A stretch of DNA of 45,745 bases from contig JAJYDB010000004.1 in assembly GCA_021777845.1 (NCBI GenBank), positions 1-45,745 of the forward strand. The letters are read 5' to 3'. A program made the position numbers and the translations under genes. Numbering within the stretch: position 1 is the first letter of the stretch; each line of letters starts with the position of its first letter. The stretch comes from Planctomycetota bacterium (lineage in GTDB: Bacteria; Planctomycetota; Planctomycetia; Isosphaerales; Isosphaeraceae). Below the pieces are notes generated by a model. That model was not told the DNA's origin and searched no databases. It worked only from the letters and a program-made list of their open reading frames with translations. This document shows, piece by piece, positions 8,488 to 16,727 of the stretch.

Positions 8488-11352
8488 ATGCGAACCCGTG
8501 CGATCCTGACTCTGGCCGTGACTTTCATCCTCGCCGCACAGTCGGCGTTGTCGTCGAGGGGGCAAGAGTCGCCTCCGAGGCAGCCGGCGACACCGGTGGT
8601 CGCGGGCAAGGCTACGGCGAAGGCGGACGCGGCCGCGTCGATTCCGGGCAAGTCCGCGGAGTCGACGAAGAAGGCGGTGCCCGAGGCGTCGAAGGGGGGG
8701 ACGAACGTGCCTCCGGTTGCGTCGGGGCCGGCGGCTCCGGTCGAGGCGAAGAAGTTTGAATTCTTCAGTTTTTTGACGGACGATCACTATGACATGACCG
8801 AGAAGGTGGCGCTCTGGCTGGTGTTGTTGGTGGCGGTGGCGGGTTTGGTGTATGCGATGCAGTTGGTCGGGCAGGTGATCGGGGCCGACCAGGGGACCGA
8901 GAAGATGCGGACGGTGGCGGCGGCGATCCGCGCCGGGGCGAACGCGTATCTGGGACGACAGTTCAAGGCGATCATTTTTCTGGTGTTTTTGATCACGGTG
9001 ATCCTGTATTTCGCGGCGAGCAGCGAGGAGATCGGCGGGTATGTCGCGGCGGGCCGGGCGCTGGCGTTCTTTGTCGGCGCAAGTTTTTCGTGGCTGGTGG
9101 GTTACGTCGGTATGAGCCTGGCGGTGCGGGGGAACCTGCGGGTGGCGGCGGCGGCGCGTCACAGTTACGGGACGGCGTTGCAATTGGGCTATCGGACCGG
9201 GACGATCACCGGGATGTTGACCGACGGCCTGGGGCTGCTCGGCGGCACGGTGATCTTCATGATGTACGGCGAGCACGCGTACGAGGTGCTGCTTGGTTTT
9301 GGCTTCGGCGGGACGCTTTTGGCGTTGTTCATGCGGGTCGGCGGCGGGATTTACACGAAGGCGGCGGACGTCGGGGCGGATCTCGTCGGTAAGATTGAGG
9401 CGGGCATCCCCGAGGACGACCCGCGGAACGCCGCGACGATCGCGGACAACGTCGGCGACAACGTCGGCGACTGCGCGGGCATGGCCGCCGACATCTTCGA
9501 GAGTTACGAGGTCACGATCGTCGCCGCAATGATCCTTGGCTATGCCAGCTTTGGCCACAAGGGGGTCATCTTCCCGCTCTTGGTGCGTGCGATCGGCGTT
9601 ATCGGCTCGATCTTCAGCACGAAGAGCGTGAAGGCCGGGCCCGACAGCACAAGCGACGACGCGCTGCACTCGGTGCACCGTGGGTTCATACTCGGTTCGA
9701 TCATTAGCGTGGCGGGATTCTTCCTGCTCGGCCTCGGATATTTGCACTTTGACGACAAATACGTCAAAGAGTACCCGCAAGCGCTCGGCGGATTCCGGCT
9801 CGACCCGGGGTTTGAGAGCGACCGCGAGCAGTTCAAGGTCGACTTCACGAAGAAGTTCGACCAGCTCGCCCCGGCGCTGAAGACCGGCGACCCGGCACGG
9901 TACGAGTCCGAGCTGTCGACCGCGCTTTCGGAAGCCGACCGCAAGTGGGTTGAAGGTTACGAGAAACCGATTCTGGCCGCGAGCCAGCCGGTCTGGCAGT
10001 CGTTTGTGTTCGGGTCGGCGTTTGGGCTCGATATGCGGCCGGCCTTGACGTGCCTGATCGGGATCATCCTCGCGATCGCGCTCAACAAGTGCACGAGTTA
10101 CTACACTCACACGCATTACGAGCCGGTGAAGTCGCTGGCGAAGGCGTGCCAGACGGGCCACGCGACGAACATCATTCAGGGGTTCGCGGTCGGGTACGAG
10201 TCGACGGTCGTCGCGGTGATGATCATCGCGATCGCGCTCTTTCTCTCGGTCTTGATTTACAGCGGTTCGAGCCCGATTTTCGTGGCGTACGGCGTCGCGA
10301 TGTGCGGGATCGGCATGCTCACGCTGACCGGGAACACGATCAGCATGGACGTCTTCGGCCCGGTCGCCGACAACTCGAACGGGATCGGCGAAATGGCCTA
10401 CGACCGCGAGGAAATGGGCGAGGAAAACTACAAGCGCGCCCGCCAGATTCTGGCCGACCTCGACGCCGTCGGCAACACGACCAAGGCCGAAACGAAGGGG
10501 ATCGCGATCGGCTCGGCGGTGATCGCCGCGGTCAGCCTGTTTGCGAGCTTCATCGCGGTGATCGCGGTCGGCAGCGAGTCGAAGATCGGCGATATGACGA
10601 CCGCGCAGTACGTCGCCGAGGCGGGCAAGCTCTCGGTGGCCGCGCCGCGGGTGTTCATCGGGATGCTCATCGGCGGGGCGGTGCCGTTCCTGTTCAGCTC
10701 GATGCTGATCCGCGCCGTCGGTCGCGCGGCCTTCTTGATCGTGAAGGAATGCCGCGTCCAGTTCCGCGACAAGGAAATTTGGGCCGGGACGAAGACCCCC
10801 GACTACGGCCGCGTCGTCAATATCTGCACCGCCGCGGCACAACGCGAACTTGTCGGGCCGGGCCTCTTGGCGATCATCATGCCGATTCTCGTCGGCGTGT
10901 TTCTGGGGGCGTCGGCGCTCGGCGGCTACCTCGCGGGCATGATCGTCGTCGGGCAGTTGCTCGCGGTCTTCATGGCGAACGCAGGCGGCGCCTGGGACAA
11001 CGCCAAAAAACTGATCGAAGACGGCATCTACGGCGGCAAAGGTTCCGAAGCCCACAAGGCCGCCGTCACCGGCGACACCGTCGGCGACCCGCTCAAGGAC
11101 ACCGCCGGACCGGCGCTCAACCCGCTCATCAAAGTCATGAACATGGTCGCGCTCCTCTCAATCGCGCCCATCCTCGTCGTTTCAAAGTCCGAGAACTACT
11201 GGATTCTTTACGTGATCGGGCTGGCGGGCGCGCTCGCCGTGGCCTGGGCGGTCTATCGGAGCAAGACCGAGTCGAAGGAGTTCCGCGAGTTGGAGGCGGA
11301 GCTCGCCGGTGCGACCGCGAGCGAACCCGTGCTCGAACACGCTTCGCACTAA
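8488..11352 (+). CDS. hppA: Membrane-bound proton-translocating pyrophosphatase
   Basis: Integral-membrane pyrophosphatase that hydrolyses PPi and pumps protons. All catalytic motifs are present: the DVGADLVGK region, DNVGDNVGDCAG at residues 320-331, and the C-terminal AWDNAKK and GDTVGDPLKDTAGPALNP. Lys666 in GNTTKAETKG occupies the position where K+-dependent enzymes have Ala, so this should be the K+-independent H+-pumping type. The ATG at 8488 has GGAGG and GGAAGG upstream and starts a signal-like hydrophobic segment (residues 5-22). At 954 residues it is long. An Ala/Lys/Pro-rich region fills residues 27-90 before the first family helix, and a charged soluble insertion lies near residues 420-500. 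The 214 bp before the start hold no gene. It is a stand-alone gene followed by a hairpin. Confidence 0.95.
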   Translation: MRTRAILTLAVTFILAAQSALSSRGQESPPRQPATPVVAGKATAKADAAASIPGKSAESTKKAVPEASKGGTNVPPVASGPAAPVEAKKFEFFSFLTDDHYDMTEKVALWLVLLVAVAGLVYAMQLVGQVIGADQGTEKMRTVAAAIRAGANAYLGRQFKAIIFLVFLITVILYFAASSEEIGGYVAAGRALAFFVGASFSWLVGYVGMSLAVRGNLRVAAAARHSYGTALQLGYRTGTITGMLTDGLGLLGGTVIFMMYGEHAYEVLLGFGFGGTLLALFMRVGGGIYTKAADVGADLVGKIEAGIPEDDPRNAATIADNVGDNVGDCAGMAADIFESYEVTIVAAMILGYASFGHKGVIFPLLVRAIGVIGSIFSTKSVKAGPDSTSDDALHSVHRGFILGSIISVAGFFLLGLGYLHFDDKYVKEYPQALGGFRLDPGFESDREQFKVDFTKKFDQLAPALKTGDPARYESELSTALSEADRKWVEGYEKPILAASQPVWQSFVFGSAFGLDMRPALTCLIGIILAIALNKCTSYYTHTHYEPVKSLAKACQTGHATNIIQGFAVGYESTVVAVMIIAIALFLSVLIYSGSSPIFVAYGVAMCGIGMLTLTGNTISMDVFGPVADNSNGIGEMAYDREEMGEENYKRARQILADLDAVGNTTKAETKGIAIGSAVIAAVSLFASFIAVIAVGSESKIGDMTTAQYVAEAGKLSVAAPRVFIGMLIGGAVPFLFSSMLIRAVGRAAFLIVKECRVQFRDKEIWAGTKTPDYGRVVNICTAAAQRELVGPGLLAIIMPILVGVFLGASALGGYLAGMIVVGQLLAVFMANAGGAWDNAKKLIEDGIYGGKGSEAHKAAVTGDTVGDPLKDTAGPALNPLIKVMNMVALLSIAPILVVSKSENYWILYVIGLAGALAVAWAVYRSKTESKEFRELEAELAGATASEPVLEHASH

Positions 11353-11385
11353 CCGCGTTTCGAGCCTTGTTTTAAGCCGAATCGG

Positions 11386-11412
11386 CCCCTCTTCCGTTCG
11401 CCGGAGGAGGGG
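11386..11412. terminator. Hairpin between hppA and mptG
   Basis: CCCCTCTTCCG pairs with CGGAGGAGGGG (11 bp, one T-G wobble) across a TTCGC loop. It lies between the convergent hppA and mptG genes. No T-run follows, as for the other convergent-gene hairpin in this window. Confidence 0.5.
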
Positions 11413-11433
11413 TCGGTGCGCGCGCGGCGGGGG

Positions 11434-12417
11434 TCAGGTCGAGCGCGTCGCGACGCCCGCGCCGCTGTTTCGCGCAGACGTCCACAGCACATCTTCATCG
11501 CTCAAATCACAGGCCGCGAGGACATGATCGCGTATCGATTGCCGCTCCGCCTCGTCGCCGAGGCTGAATCCGTAGAGGGCGGGTCCCCACGAGCTTTGGC
11601 CGACACCGCGCAGTCCGAGGTCGCGCATGGCGGCGACGATCGACTCGGACCGCGGGCTCGCGTAGATGCCGCCCTGGGCGCTTGCGAAGCCGCGTCCGAC
11701 GAGCGCCTGCATCGCTTCGAGGGCGGCTCCGAAGGCGTGGAGGTCGCGCTCGGCGGCGGCGGGCAGAAGCTCAAGCAAAACGAGGCCGCAGAGCCGGTCG
11801 GTGGTGGCGCGAGGCAGGGGCGGGAGGGTCGCGAAGGCCGACGACTCCGCGCCTCCGGAGAGCCCGCGCGACCCGCCCGGAATCACGACCAAAATCGACC
11901 AATCCGCCGGGAATTCCAGCCTTGAAAGCAACGGCGGGATCCCTTCGTCGGTCGCCCGGCCGCCGTCGACGATCAAGCCTCCGCGCGCGAATCCGTGGAG
12001 CCCGATCCCCGACCGCCGGCCGCGCCCGGTGGCCTCGGCAAGCCGCTCGGGCGGCGGGTTGGACAGCCCCGCGACCTCGAACACGCCCCGCGCCGTCGCG
12101 AGGCAAAGTTGCGTCCCCACCCCGAGCCCGACGTGCTCGCGGGGCGACCTCCGCACCCGCACGCACAGCGGTCCGACCACGACCCCCGACGCTTCCAGAA
12201 CGGCCGCCGCCGTCCGGGCCGTCGCCAGAGCACGGCTCGCAAGCGATCCCTCGGCGCTCCACGTCTCCGCTTGCTCAACCTCAACCTCAACCCCGGGCGC
12301 GGCCGCCATCAAACCCACCCCGCCAAACCGTCGCGGCGCGCCTCCGCCCCATCCCAGCAGGCCGAAATGCAAACGACTCGCCGTCTCGATCGTCACCGCC
12401 CGCAAACGCTCGCTCAC
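11434..12417 (-). CDS. mptG: Beta-ribofuranosylaminobenzene 5'-phosphate synthase
   Basis: First committed enzyme for the aryl-ribose half of H4MPT: it condenses 4-hydroxybenzoate or 4-aminobenzoate with PRPP, releasing CO2 and PPi. The protein belongs to the GHMP-kinase fold. It starts TIETASRLHFGLLGWGG and has RFGGVGLM, PREHVGLGVGTQLCLATA (the glycine-rich phosphate loop) and RRSGIGLHGFARGGLIVDGG, all characteristic of beta-RFAP synthases. The length of 327 residues is normal. Its ATG overlaps the stop of the DUF447 gene by 4 bp, placing it as the last gene of a minus-strand operon with DUF447, the DHPS-like gene and possibly the SDR. It is a diagnostic marker for H4MPT synthesis. Confidence 0.95.
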   Translation of the reverse strand: MSERLRAVTIETASRLHFGLLGWGGGAPRRFGGVGLMAAAPGVEVEVEQAETWSAEGSLASRALATARTAAAVLEASGVVVGPLCVRVRRSPREHVGLGVGTQLCLATARGVFEVAGLSNPPPERLAEATGRGRRSGIGLHGFARGGLIVDGGRATDEGIPPLLSRLEFPADWSILVVIPGGSRGLSGGAESSAFATLPPLPRATTDRLCGLVLLELLPAAAERDLHAFGAALEAMQALVGRGFASAQGGIYASPRSESIVAAMRDLGLRGVGQSSWGPALYGFSLGDEAERQSIRDHVLAACDLSDEDVLWTSARNSGAGVATRST

Positions 12418-13010
12418 TCGTCCCCCCGCGCCGTCGCGGCTCGCTCATGTGCGTGATCCTCGATATACTCGCATAAGAGCGCCATTGCCTCGCGCTCGCG
12501 ATCGCCCCCCGTCTTTTCGACCGGGATCGACAGCCGCCGCAACTCCTCGCGAATCGCGTCGATCGGCAAGATCGCGACCCGCGTCGCCAGAATCGCCGCC
12601 TCGACCACCGCGTGCCGCGCGCGATTAAAGCCGAAAAAGTCGCGGATTCGACCTTCCGCCACCATCGTCGCCGTCAACGTCGCGCGCTCGTCGCGATCGT
12701 CGCACTCGCTGATCTTGAACTCATAGTATCGGCATGCGTCCACAAGAATCCGACCGTCGACGACCTCCGCCGGCCGCGTCGGCGCATCCTCCGGCCGCAG
12801 CTTTCCGATCGCCGCCCGCGCGAGCAACAAAGCGTCGTCGGTCACGTGCAGCACCCCCTCGCCGCTCCGCTTCAGGTTCCGATACGTTGTCGACGTCCGA
12901 AACGGCCGCAGCGTAAATCGAAGCATCTCCGCCTCGACGCGCGGGCCCATCGGCGCGATGTTGCACCGGCCGTCGACATCGAGCGTCGTCACGATCCCTT
13001 CGAGAATCAA
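12414..13010 (-). CDS. DUF447 family protein of the H4MPT island
   Basis: Member of the DUF447 family (COG2457), which co-occurs with H4MPT genes in methanogens and C1-oxidising bacteria; solved members have a flavin-reductase-like split barrel. Visible features are the N-terminal ILEGIVTTLD, the NIAPMGP stretch, FRTSTTYRNL and VLHVTDDALLLARA. I place the start at a TTG at 13010, which overlaps the upstream stop as TTGA and gives the family's usual beginning; the longer ATG reading overlaps the upstream gene by 79 bp and adds 25 unrelated residues. The result is 198 residues. It is translationally coupled on both sides (to the DHPS-like gene and mptG). The reaction is unknown; a flavin-dependent step in pterin reduction is a guess. 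Confidence 0.88.
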   Translation of the reverse strand: MILEGIVTTLDVDGRCNIAPMGPRVEAEMLRFTLRPFRTSTTYRNLKRSGEGVLHVTDDALLLARAAIGKLRPEDAPTRPAEVVDGRILVDACRYYEFKISECDDRDERATLTATMVAEGRIRDFFGFNRARHAVVEAAILATRVAILPIDAIREELRRLSIPVEKTGGDREREAMALLCEYIEDHAHERAATARGDE

Positions 13011-14398
13011 GCCTCGCCCCCGTCCGATTTCAAGCCGCCCGCGCGCTCGTGCCGACTCGTCTCGGCACGCGTCAAAAAGCCCCATTCGAGCGCAACGTCC
13101 TGCCGATAATTCTTCCCCAACGTCAACGCCGTCCGCGCCTTCGACAGCTCGTATCCAAGGTAAAACGCGTGCGACGCGTCGTCGACGCCCATCCGCTCGA
13201 AAAGCCGAAACGGGTCGTCGTCGACCAAATAATGCGTATGATTGAAGGCGATAATGCGGCCGTCCTCCGCGAAAATCCGCCAGTTCGGATCCTTCACCCG
13301 CGCCGCCGTCGCGCGCAGTTCATCGTCGCCAAACCGAGCGACCCGCGGGTCGCGGAGCATGACCAGTCGCGGCTCGACGTGCTTCGGCGGCGTCCTGTTT
13401 TCGACCGCGAAGTGCGTCAAGCGCCGCGCCAAGTCGACTTCGCGCACGCTCGACCGCGCCCACGAAATCACCTCGGTCGTCAACACGCTTTGAATGTTCA
13501 ACTCTTGACAGAAGCCGACCAACAGCGTGTTCACGCCGGCCGAGTCGACATCCGTAAGCTCCGTGAGGTTACCGATCCCCATCAGGATCGACGCGTCGGG
13601 ATAACGCCGCCGCGTCTCGATGTAACGACCGAGCGAACGCGCGAATCCGAAGCCGATCGGCTCGAGAATCGGGTCGAGTCGAAACCGCACGCCGCGCTTT
13701 TCGAGCCAATTCACCGTGTCGTCGAGGCCCTCGAGCGTACCCGGCCGGTCTGGAATCGCGACGACCTCCACGCCCCAGTCGACAGCGCGCTCGCGGTTCG
13801 AGGCGTTCACGCTCAAGACTAAATCAGCCCCCGCGCGGGTCGCGTCCGCAACCTCAACCGCGTCAAAACTATCGATCGAGACCCGCCGGCCCCTCTCAAC
13901 CAGCGCACGCACCGCATCGCCGACGCCGGTCCACGGGCCGTCGGGATCACAGCCCAGGTCGATGCGATCGGCCCCTTCGTCACAATAATGCTCGGCCTCG
14001 CGGACGATGTCGTCGAGCGTTCGCCGCGGTGCGTGATTGACCTCCGCGAGAATCTCGATGGTGTACGCGCCGTAGCCTTCCAGGCCGCGGTCGGCCTGTC
14101 CAAACCAACGCGGCAGGTCGCGCAAATCCTCGGGACCAACTTCGACCTTCGCGCCCTTTGACAACGCTGCGATCTCCGCTAGATCGCCGCGGCAATGGCC
14201 GGGCAAAATCACGCGCTCGACTCCCTCGGGCACTTCGAGCCGTCGCGACGCCCACCGCGTCGTCATCAGCGCCGCCACCGAGATCGGCAGCACCGCGACC
14301 AGAGGCTCGATGTCCGCCGCTTCCGCGACCTCGCCCGCCACGCGCCGCAGCGACGGCTCCGCGAGACGACCAGTCACGAATAAGACGCGAGTGCCCAT
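13007..14398 (-). CDS. DUF6513/dihydropteroate-synthase-like protein
   Basis: A 463-residue protein with an N-terminal DUF6513 domain (about residues 1-110: LFVTGRLAEPSLRRV, VILPGHCRGDL) followed by a dihydropteroate-synthase-like TIM barrel (about 110-390). Barrel features include ILAEVNHAP, GADRIDLGCDPDGP, VSIDSFDAVEVADATRAGADLVLSVNA and ILMGIGNLTELTDVDSAG. This family is found with H4MPT genes in methylotrophs, planctomycetes and archaea. The obvious role is condensing a hydroxymethyl-dihydropterin diphosphate with the beta-RFAP made by the neighbouring MptG, since canonical DHPS performs the same chemistry with p-aminobenzoate. That assignment is inference. No clear ribosome-binding site precedes the ATG. 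It lies 44 bp downstream of the SDR. Confidence 0.9.
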   Translation of the reverse strand: MGTRVLFVTGRLAEPSLRRVAGEVAEAADIEPLVAVLPISVAALMTTRWASRRLEVPEGVERVILPGHCRGDLAEIAALSKGAKVEVGPEDLRDLPRWFGQADRGLEGYGAYTIEILAEVNHAPRRTLDDIVREAEHYCDEGADRIDLGCDPDGPWTGVGDAVRALVERGRRVSIDSFDAVEVADATRAGADLVLSVNASNRERAVDWGVEVVAIPDRPGTLEGLDDTVNWLEKRGVRFRLDPILEPIGFGFARSLGRYIETRRRYPDASILMGIGNLTELTDVDSAGVNTLLVGFCQELNIQSVLTTEVISWARSSVREVDLARRLTHFAVENRTPPKHVEPRLVMLRDPRVARFGDDELRATAARVKDPNWRIFAEDGRIIAFNHTHYLVDDDPFRLFERMGVDDASHAFYLGYELSKARTALTLGKNYRQDVALEWGFLTRAETSRHERAGGLKSDGGEA

Positions 14399-14442
14399 TG
14401 TGTGTCAACATAACCCAGTGTGAGATTTAGCCGCACAATCGA

Positions 14443-15258
14443 TCAACGCACCGCCCCGCCGTTCACGCGGATGATCTGGCCCGTCAGAAACGTCGCTTCG
14501 GGTCCGACCAAAAACCGCGCCGCACGCGCGACGTCGTCGGGCATACCCCAGCGTTTTTGCGGTGTTTCGCGGACCACACGTTCCTGCCAAGACGTCGGGG
14601 CCGACTCGCCCCACGCCGTCTTGATCCATCCCGGGGCGACGCAATTCACGCGGACGTGCGGCGCAAGGCTGAGTGCGAGGCTCCGCGTGAACGACATCAC
14701 GGCCCCTTTGATCGCCGCGAACAGCTCCCCCGAATCGCCTTCCATGCCCGTTTCCGCTTGATCCCAACCCATCGTCACGATCGACCCGCCGCCGCGCTCG
14801 CGCATCCGTCCGCCGATGTCGCGGCAAAGCCGCAAAGTGGCCACGACGTCGACCGCCCACAACAGGTCGAGCTTCGCGTCAAAACCGAGCCGCGCGTCGG
14901 GCCCGGTCAAGGTGTCGGCCCCCGCGAATTGCAGCCACGCGTCGAGCCCGTCCCAAGCACGCCAGGCATCGTCGGCAAATTGGTCGCAGGCCGCGCGATC
15001 GGCCAGATCCGCCATCACAACGTGCGCGCGTCCGCCCCGCGCGCGGATCTCCGCCGCGACCTCCGCCGCCGCCGCGTGCGAACGTCGCCCGTGCACGACC
15101 ACGTCCGCGCCGGCCTCCGCCAACGCGAGCGCCGTCGCGCGACCGATCCCCGAGGTCGCGCCCAATACCGCCGTCCGCACCCCCGTCAACTCGTTCGACT
15201 TTCCCACGCGCCCCGCCCGCAACCTTGCCGCTCTTCGTCGTTTATGCCACAATCCCAT
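14443..15258 (-). CDS. SDR-fold oxidoreductase lacking the catalytic Tyr
   Basis: Rossmann-fold short-chain dehydrogenase/reductase of 271 residues. The nucleotide site is intact (GATSGIG, residues 33-39) and HGRR at 57-59 favours NADPH. The catalytic set is altered: the usual Tyr of YxxxK is Phe180 (FAAIK, with Lys184 kept), the usual Ser region reads TMGWDQ with Asp166, and the NAG motif reads FAG. Pteridine reductase PTR1 also has Asp in place of Ser but keeps Tyr. The C-terminal FLTGQIIRVNGG is typical. The ATG at 15258 has AAGG upstream. As first gene of the minus-strand H4MPT operon it is a candidate dihydromethanopterin reductase, but this is inference and it may not be a classical dehydrogenase. 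Confidence 0.85.
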   Translation of the reverse strand: MGLWHKRRRAARLRAGRVGKSNELTGVRTAVLGATSGIGRATALALAEAGADVVVHGRRSHAAAAEVAAEIRARGGRAHVVMADLADRAACDQFADDAWRAWDGLDAWLQFAGADTLTGPDARLGFDAKLDLLWAVDVVATLRLCRDIGGRMRERGGGSIVTMGWDQAETGMEGDSGELFAAIKGAVMSFTRSLALSLAPHVRVNCVAPGWIKTAWGESAPTSWQERVVRETPQKRWGMPDDVARAARFLVGPEATFLTGQIIRVNGGAVR

Positions 15259-15424
15259 GATCAACCTTACGCGCCCTCGGTACAAGCCGAACGCGTCGCA
15301 CAGCCGAAACCACCGCGAGATTTCGTCGTCGGACGATCACGCGCAGCATGCCAATGCGAAAACACCACGTCGTGTGCACATGGTTAACGACTCGCCAGGT
15401 TAGGTTTTTTGGGATCGCGCGCAC

Positions 15425-16642
15425 TTGACTCGAACTCGAACGCTGCTCATCACGATCGGCAGGACTTTCCGCGGCCTGCGCGCCGGCTGGCTGATGCTTG
15501 GGATCGCGCTGCTGATGCTCGCGGCGCTCGAGCTCACGCTCCGCGCCGGCTTCGCGTTCAAGGACTCTGTTTTCAAGCCGACGCACCCGGAAACCGCCGT
15601 GCTCGCGCGCGGATACGGCGGCGAAACCTGGCCCGTGGACTATTTTCGGGACGAAGCCCGCATGCGCGATCGGTGGCACTCGTATGTTTATTTTCGACAC
15701 GCTCCGTTTCGCTCGCCGCACATTAATATTGATGCCGACGGGCTTCGTTTCACGTGGGACGACGCCGCCGCTCGCGCTCGCATCGGCGGCAAGGAACGCT
15801 TGATTTACGTCTTCGGCGGCTCGACGGCCTGGGGTGTGGCGGCGCGCGACGACGCGACGATTCCGTCTATGCTTGCGCGCGACCTCGTCGGCCGCGGCTG
15901 GAACGTCCGCGTCAAGAATTTCGGCGAAATCGGCTACGTGAGCACGCAAGAGGTCGTCGCGCTCCTGCGTTGCCTCCAAGCCGGCGAGCGACCCGACCTC
16001 GTCGTGCTTTACGACGGAGTCAACGACGTCACCGCCGCGCTTCAGGACGGACGCGCCGGAGTCCCCGAAAACGAGGACAACCGTCGCCGCGAGTTTAACT
16101 CCACCCAGCATCCAGGCCGACTTGTGAACGCACTTGGTTATAGTCTGATCCACGACTCCGCGCTCTTTCGCCTGGCCGGCTCGCTGCAAAGTCGTCTCCG
16201 CGGGGCGGGCGCGGGCCTCGCCGTCAAGATCGCGACGCTCGACCCCGACGCGCGTGCGGAACTCGCGGACGAAGTCCTATCAACTTACGCCGCCAACGTT
16301 CGGCTCGTCGCGGCACTCGCCGAAGCTTACAAATTCGAGGCTGAGTTTTGCTGGCAACCGGTCGTCTTCACGAAGCCGCGGCTCGACCCCTATGAAGCCT
16401 CCGAGGCCCGCAAATACGCCGCGCTCCAGCCGCTCATGCTCGACGTCTACGAGCATCTGCCGCGACGGGCCGAGCTCGTCTCGAACCCGCGCTTTCACGA
16501 CCTCAGCCGAATTTTCGACGACTCCGATACGCTCGATTTCATCGATTTTTGTCACGTCACCGAGGCCGCCGACGCGCGGATCGCGAGCCGCATCGCCGTC
16601 GACTTGAATCAAGCCTTGAAGCGGACCGAGGCGCACCGCTAA
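15425..16642 (+). CDS. SGNH/GDSL-type hydrolase with N-terminal membrane anchor
   Basis: A 405-residue protein with one hydrophobic segment near residues 20-42 and an SGNH-hydrolase domain on the outside. Block I reads VFGGSTAWG (nucleophile Ser), an oxyanion Gly/Asn region is DLVVLYDGVNDV, and the C-terminal block V is DFIDFCHVTEAAD with the Asp-x-x-His pair. Such domains act as esterases or lipases, or on cell-envelope sugars. The TTG start has no strong ribosome-binding site; an in-frame ATG at 15494 falls inside the hydrophobic segment and is less likely. The gene stands between the two halves of the H4MPT island, divergent from the SDR and 85 bp before fhcB. A link to C1 metabolism is not evident. 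Confidence 0.85.
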   Translation: MTRTRTLLITIGRTFRGLRAGWLMLGIALLMLAALELTLRAGFAFKDSVFKPTHPETAVLARGYGGETWPVDYFRDEARMRDRWHSYVYFRHAPFRSPHINIDADGLRFTWDDAAARARIGGKERLIYVFGGSTAWGVAARDDATIPSMLARDLVGRGWNVRVKNFGEIGYVSTQEVVALLRCLQAGERPDLVVLYDGVNDVTAALQDGRAGVPENEDNRRREFNSTQHPGRLVNALGYSLIHDSALFRLAGSLQSRLRGAGAGLAVKIATLDPDARAELADEVLSTYAANVRLVAALAEAYKFEAEFCWQPVVFTKPRLDPYEASEARKYAALQPLMLDVYEHLPRRAELVSNPRFHDLSRIFDDSDTLDFIDFCHVTEAADARIASRIAVDLNQALKRTEAHR

Positions 16643-16727
16643 CCGCGCGCGACGCTTGCGGCATTGCCCGTCCGATGCGATCATTCCAGACGTAACGAGG
16701 CGCGACTTCGCCCCGCAGAGAGGCCCG

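Noticed and set aside
8239-11055. 938-codon open frame on the minus strand opposite hppA
   Set aside because: GC-rich antisense shadow of the pyrophosphatase gene, rich in Arg, Asp, His and Gln with no motif or ribosome-binding site.
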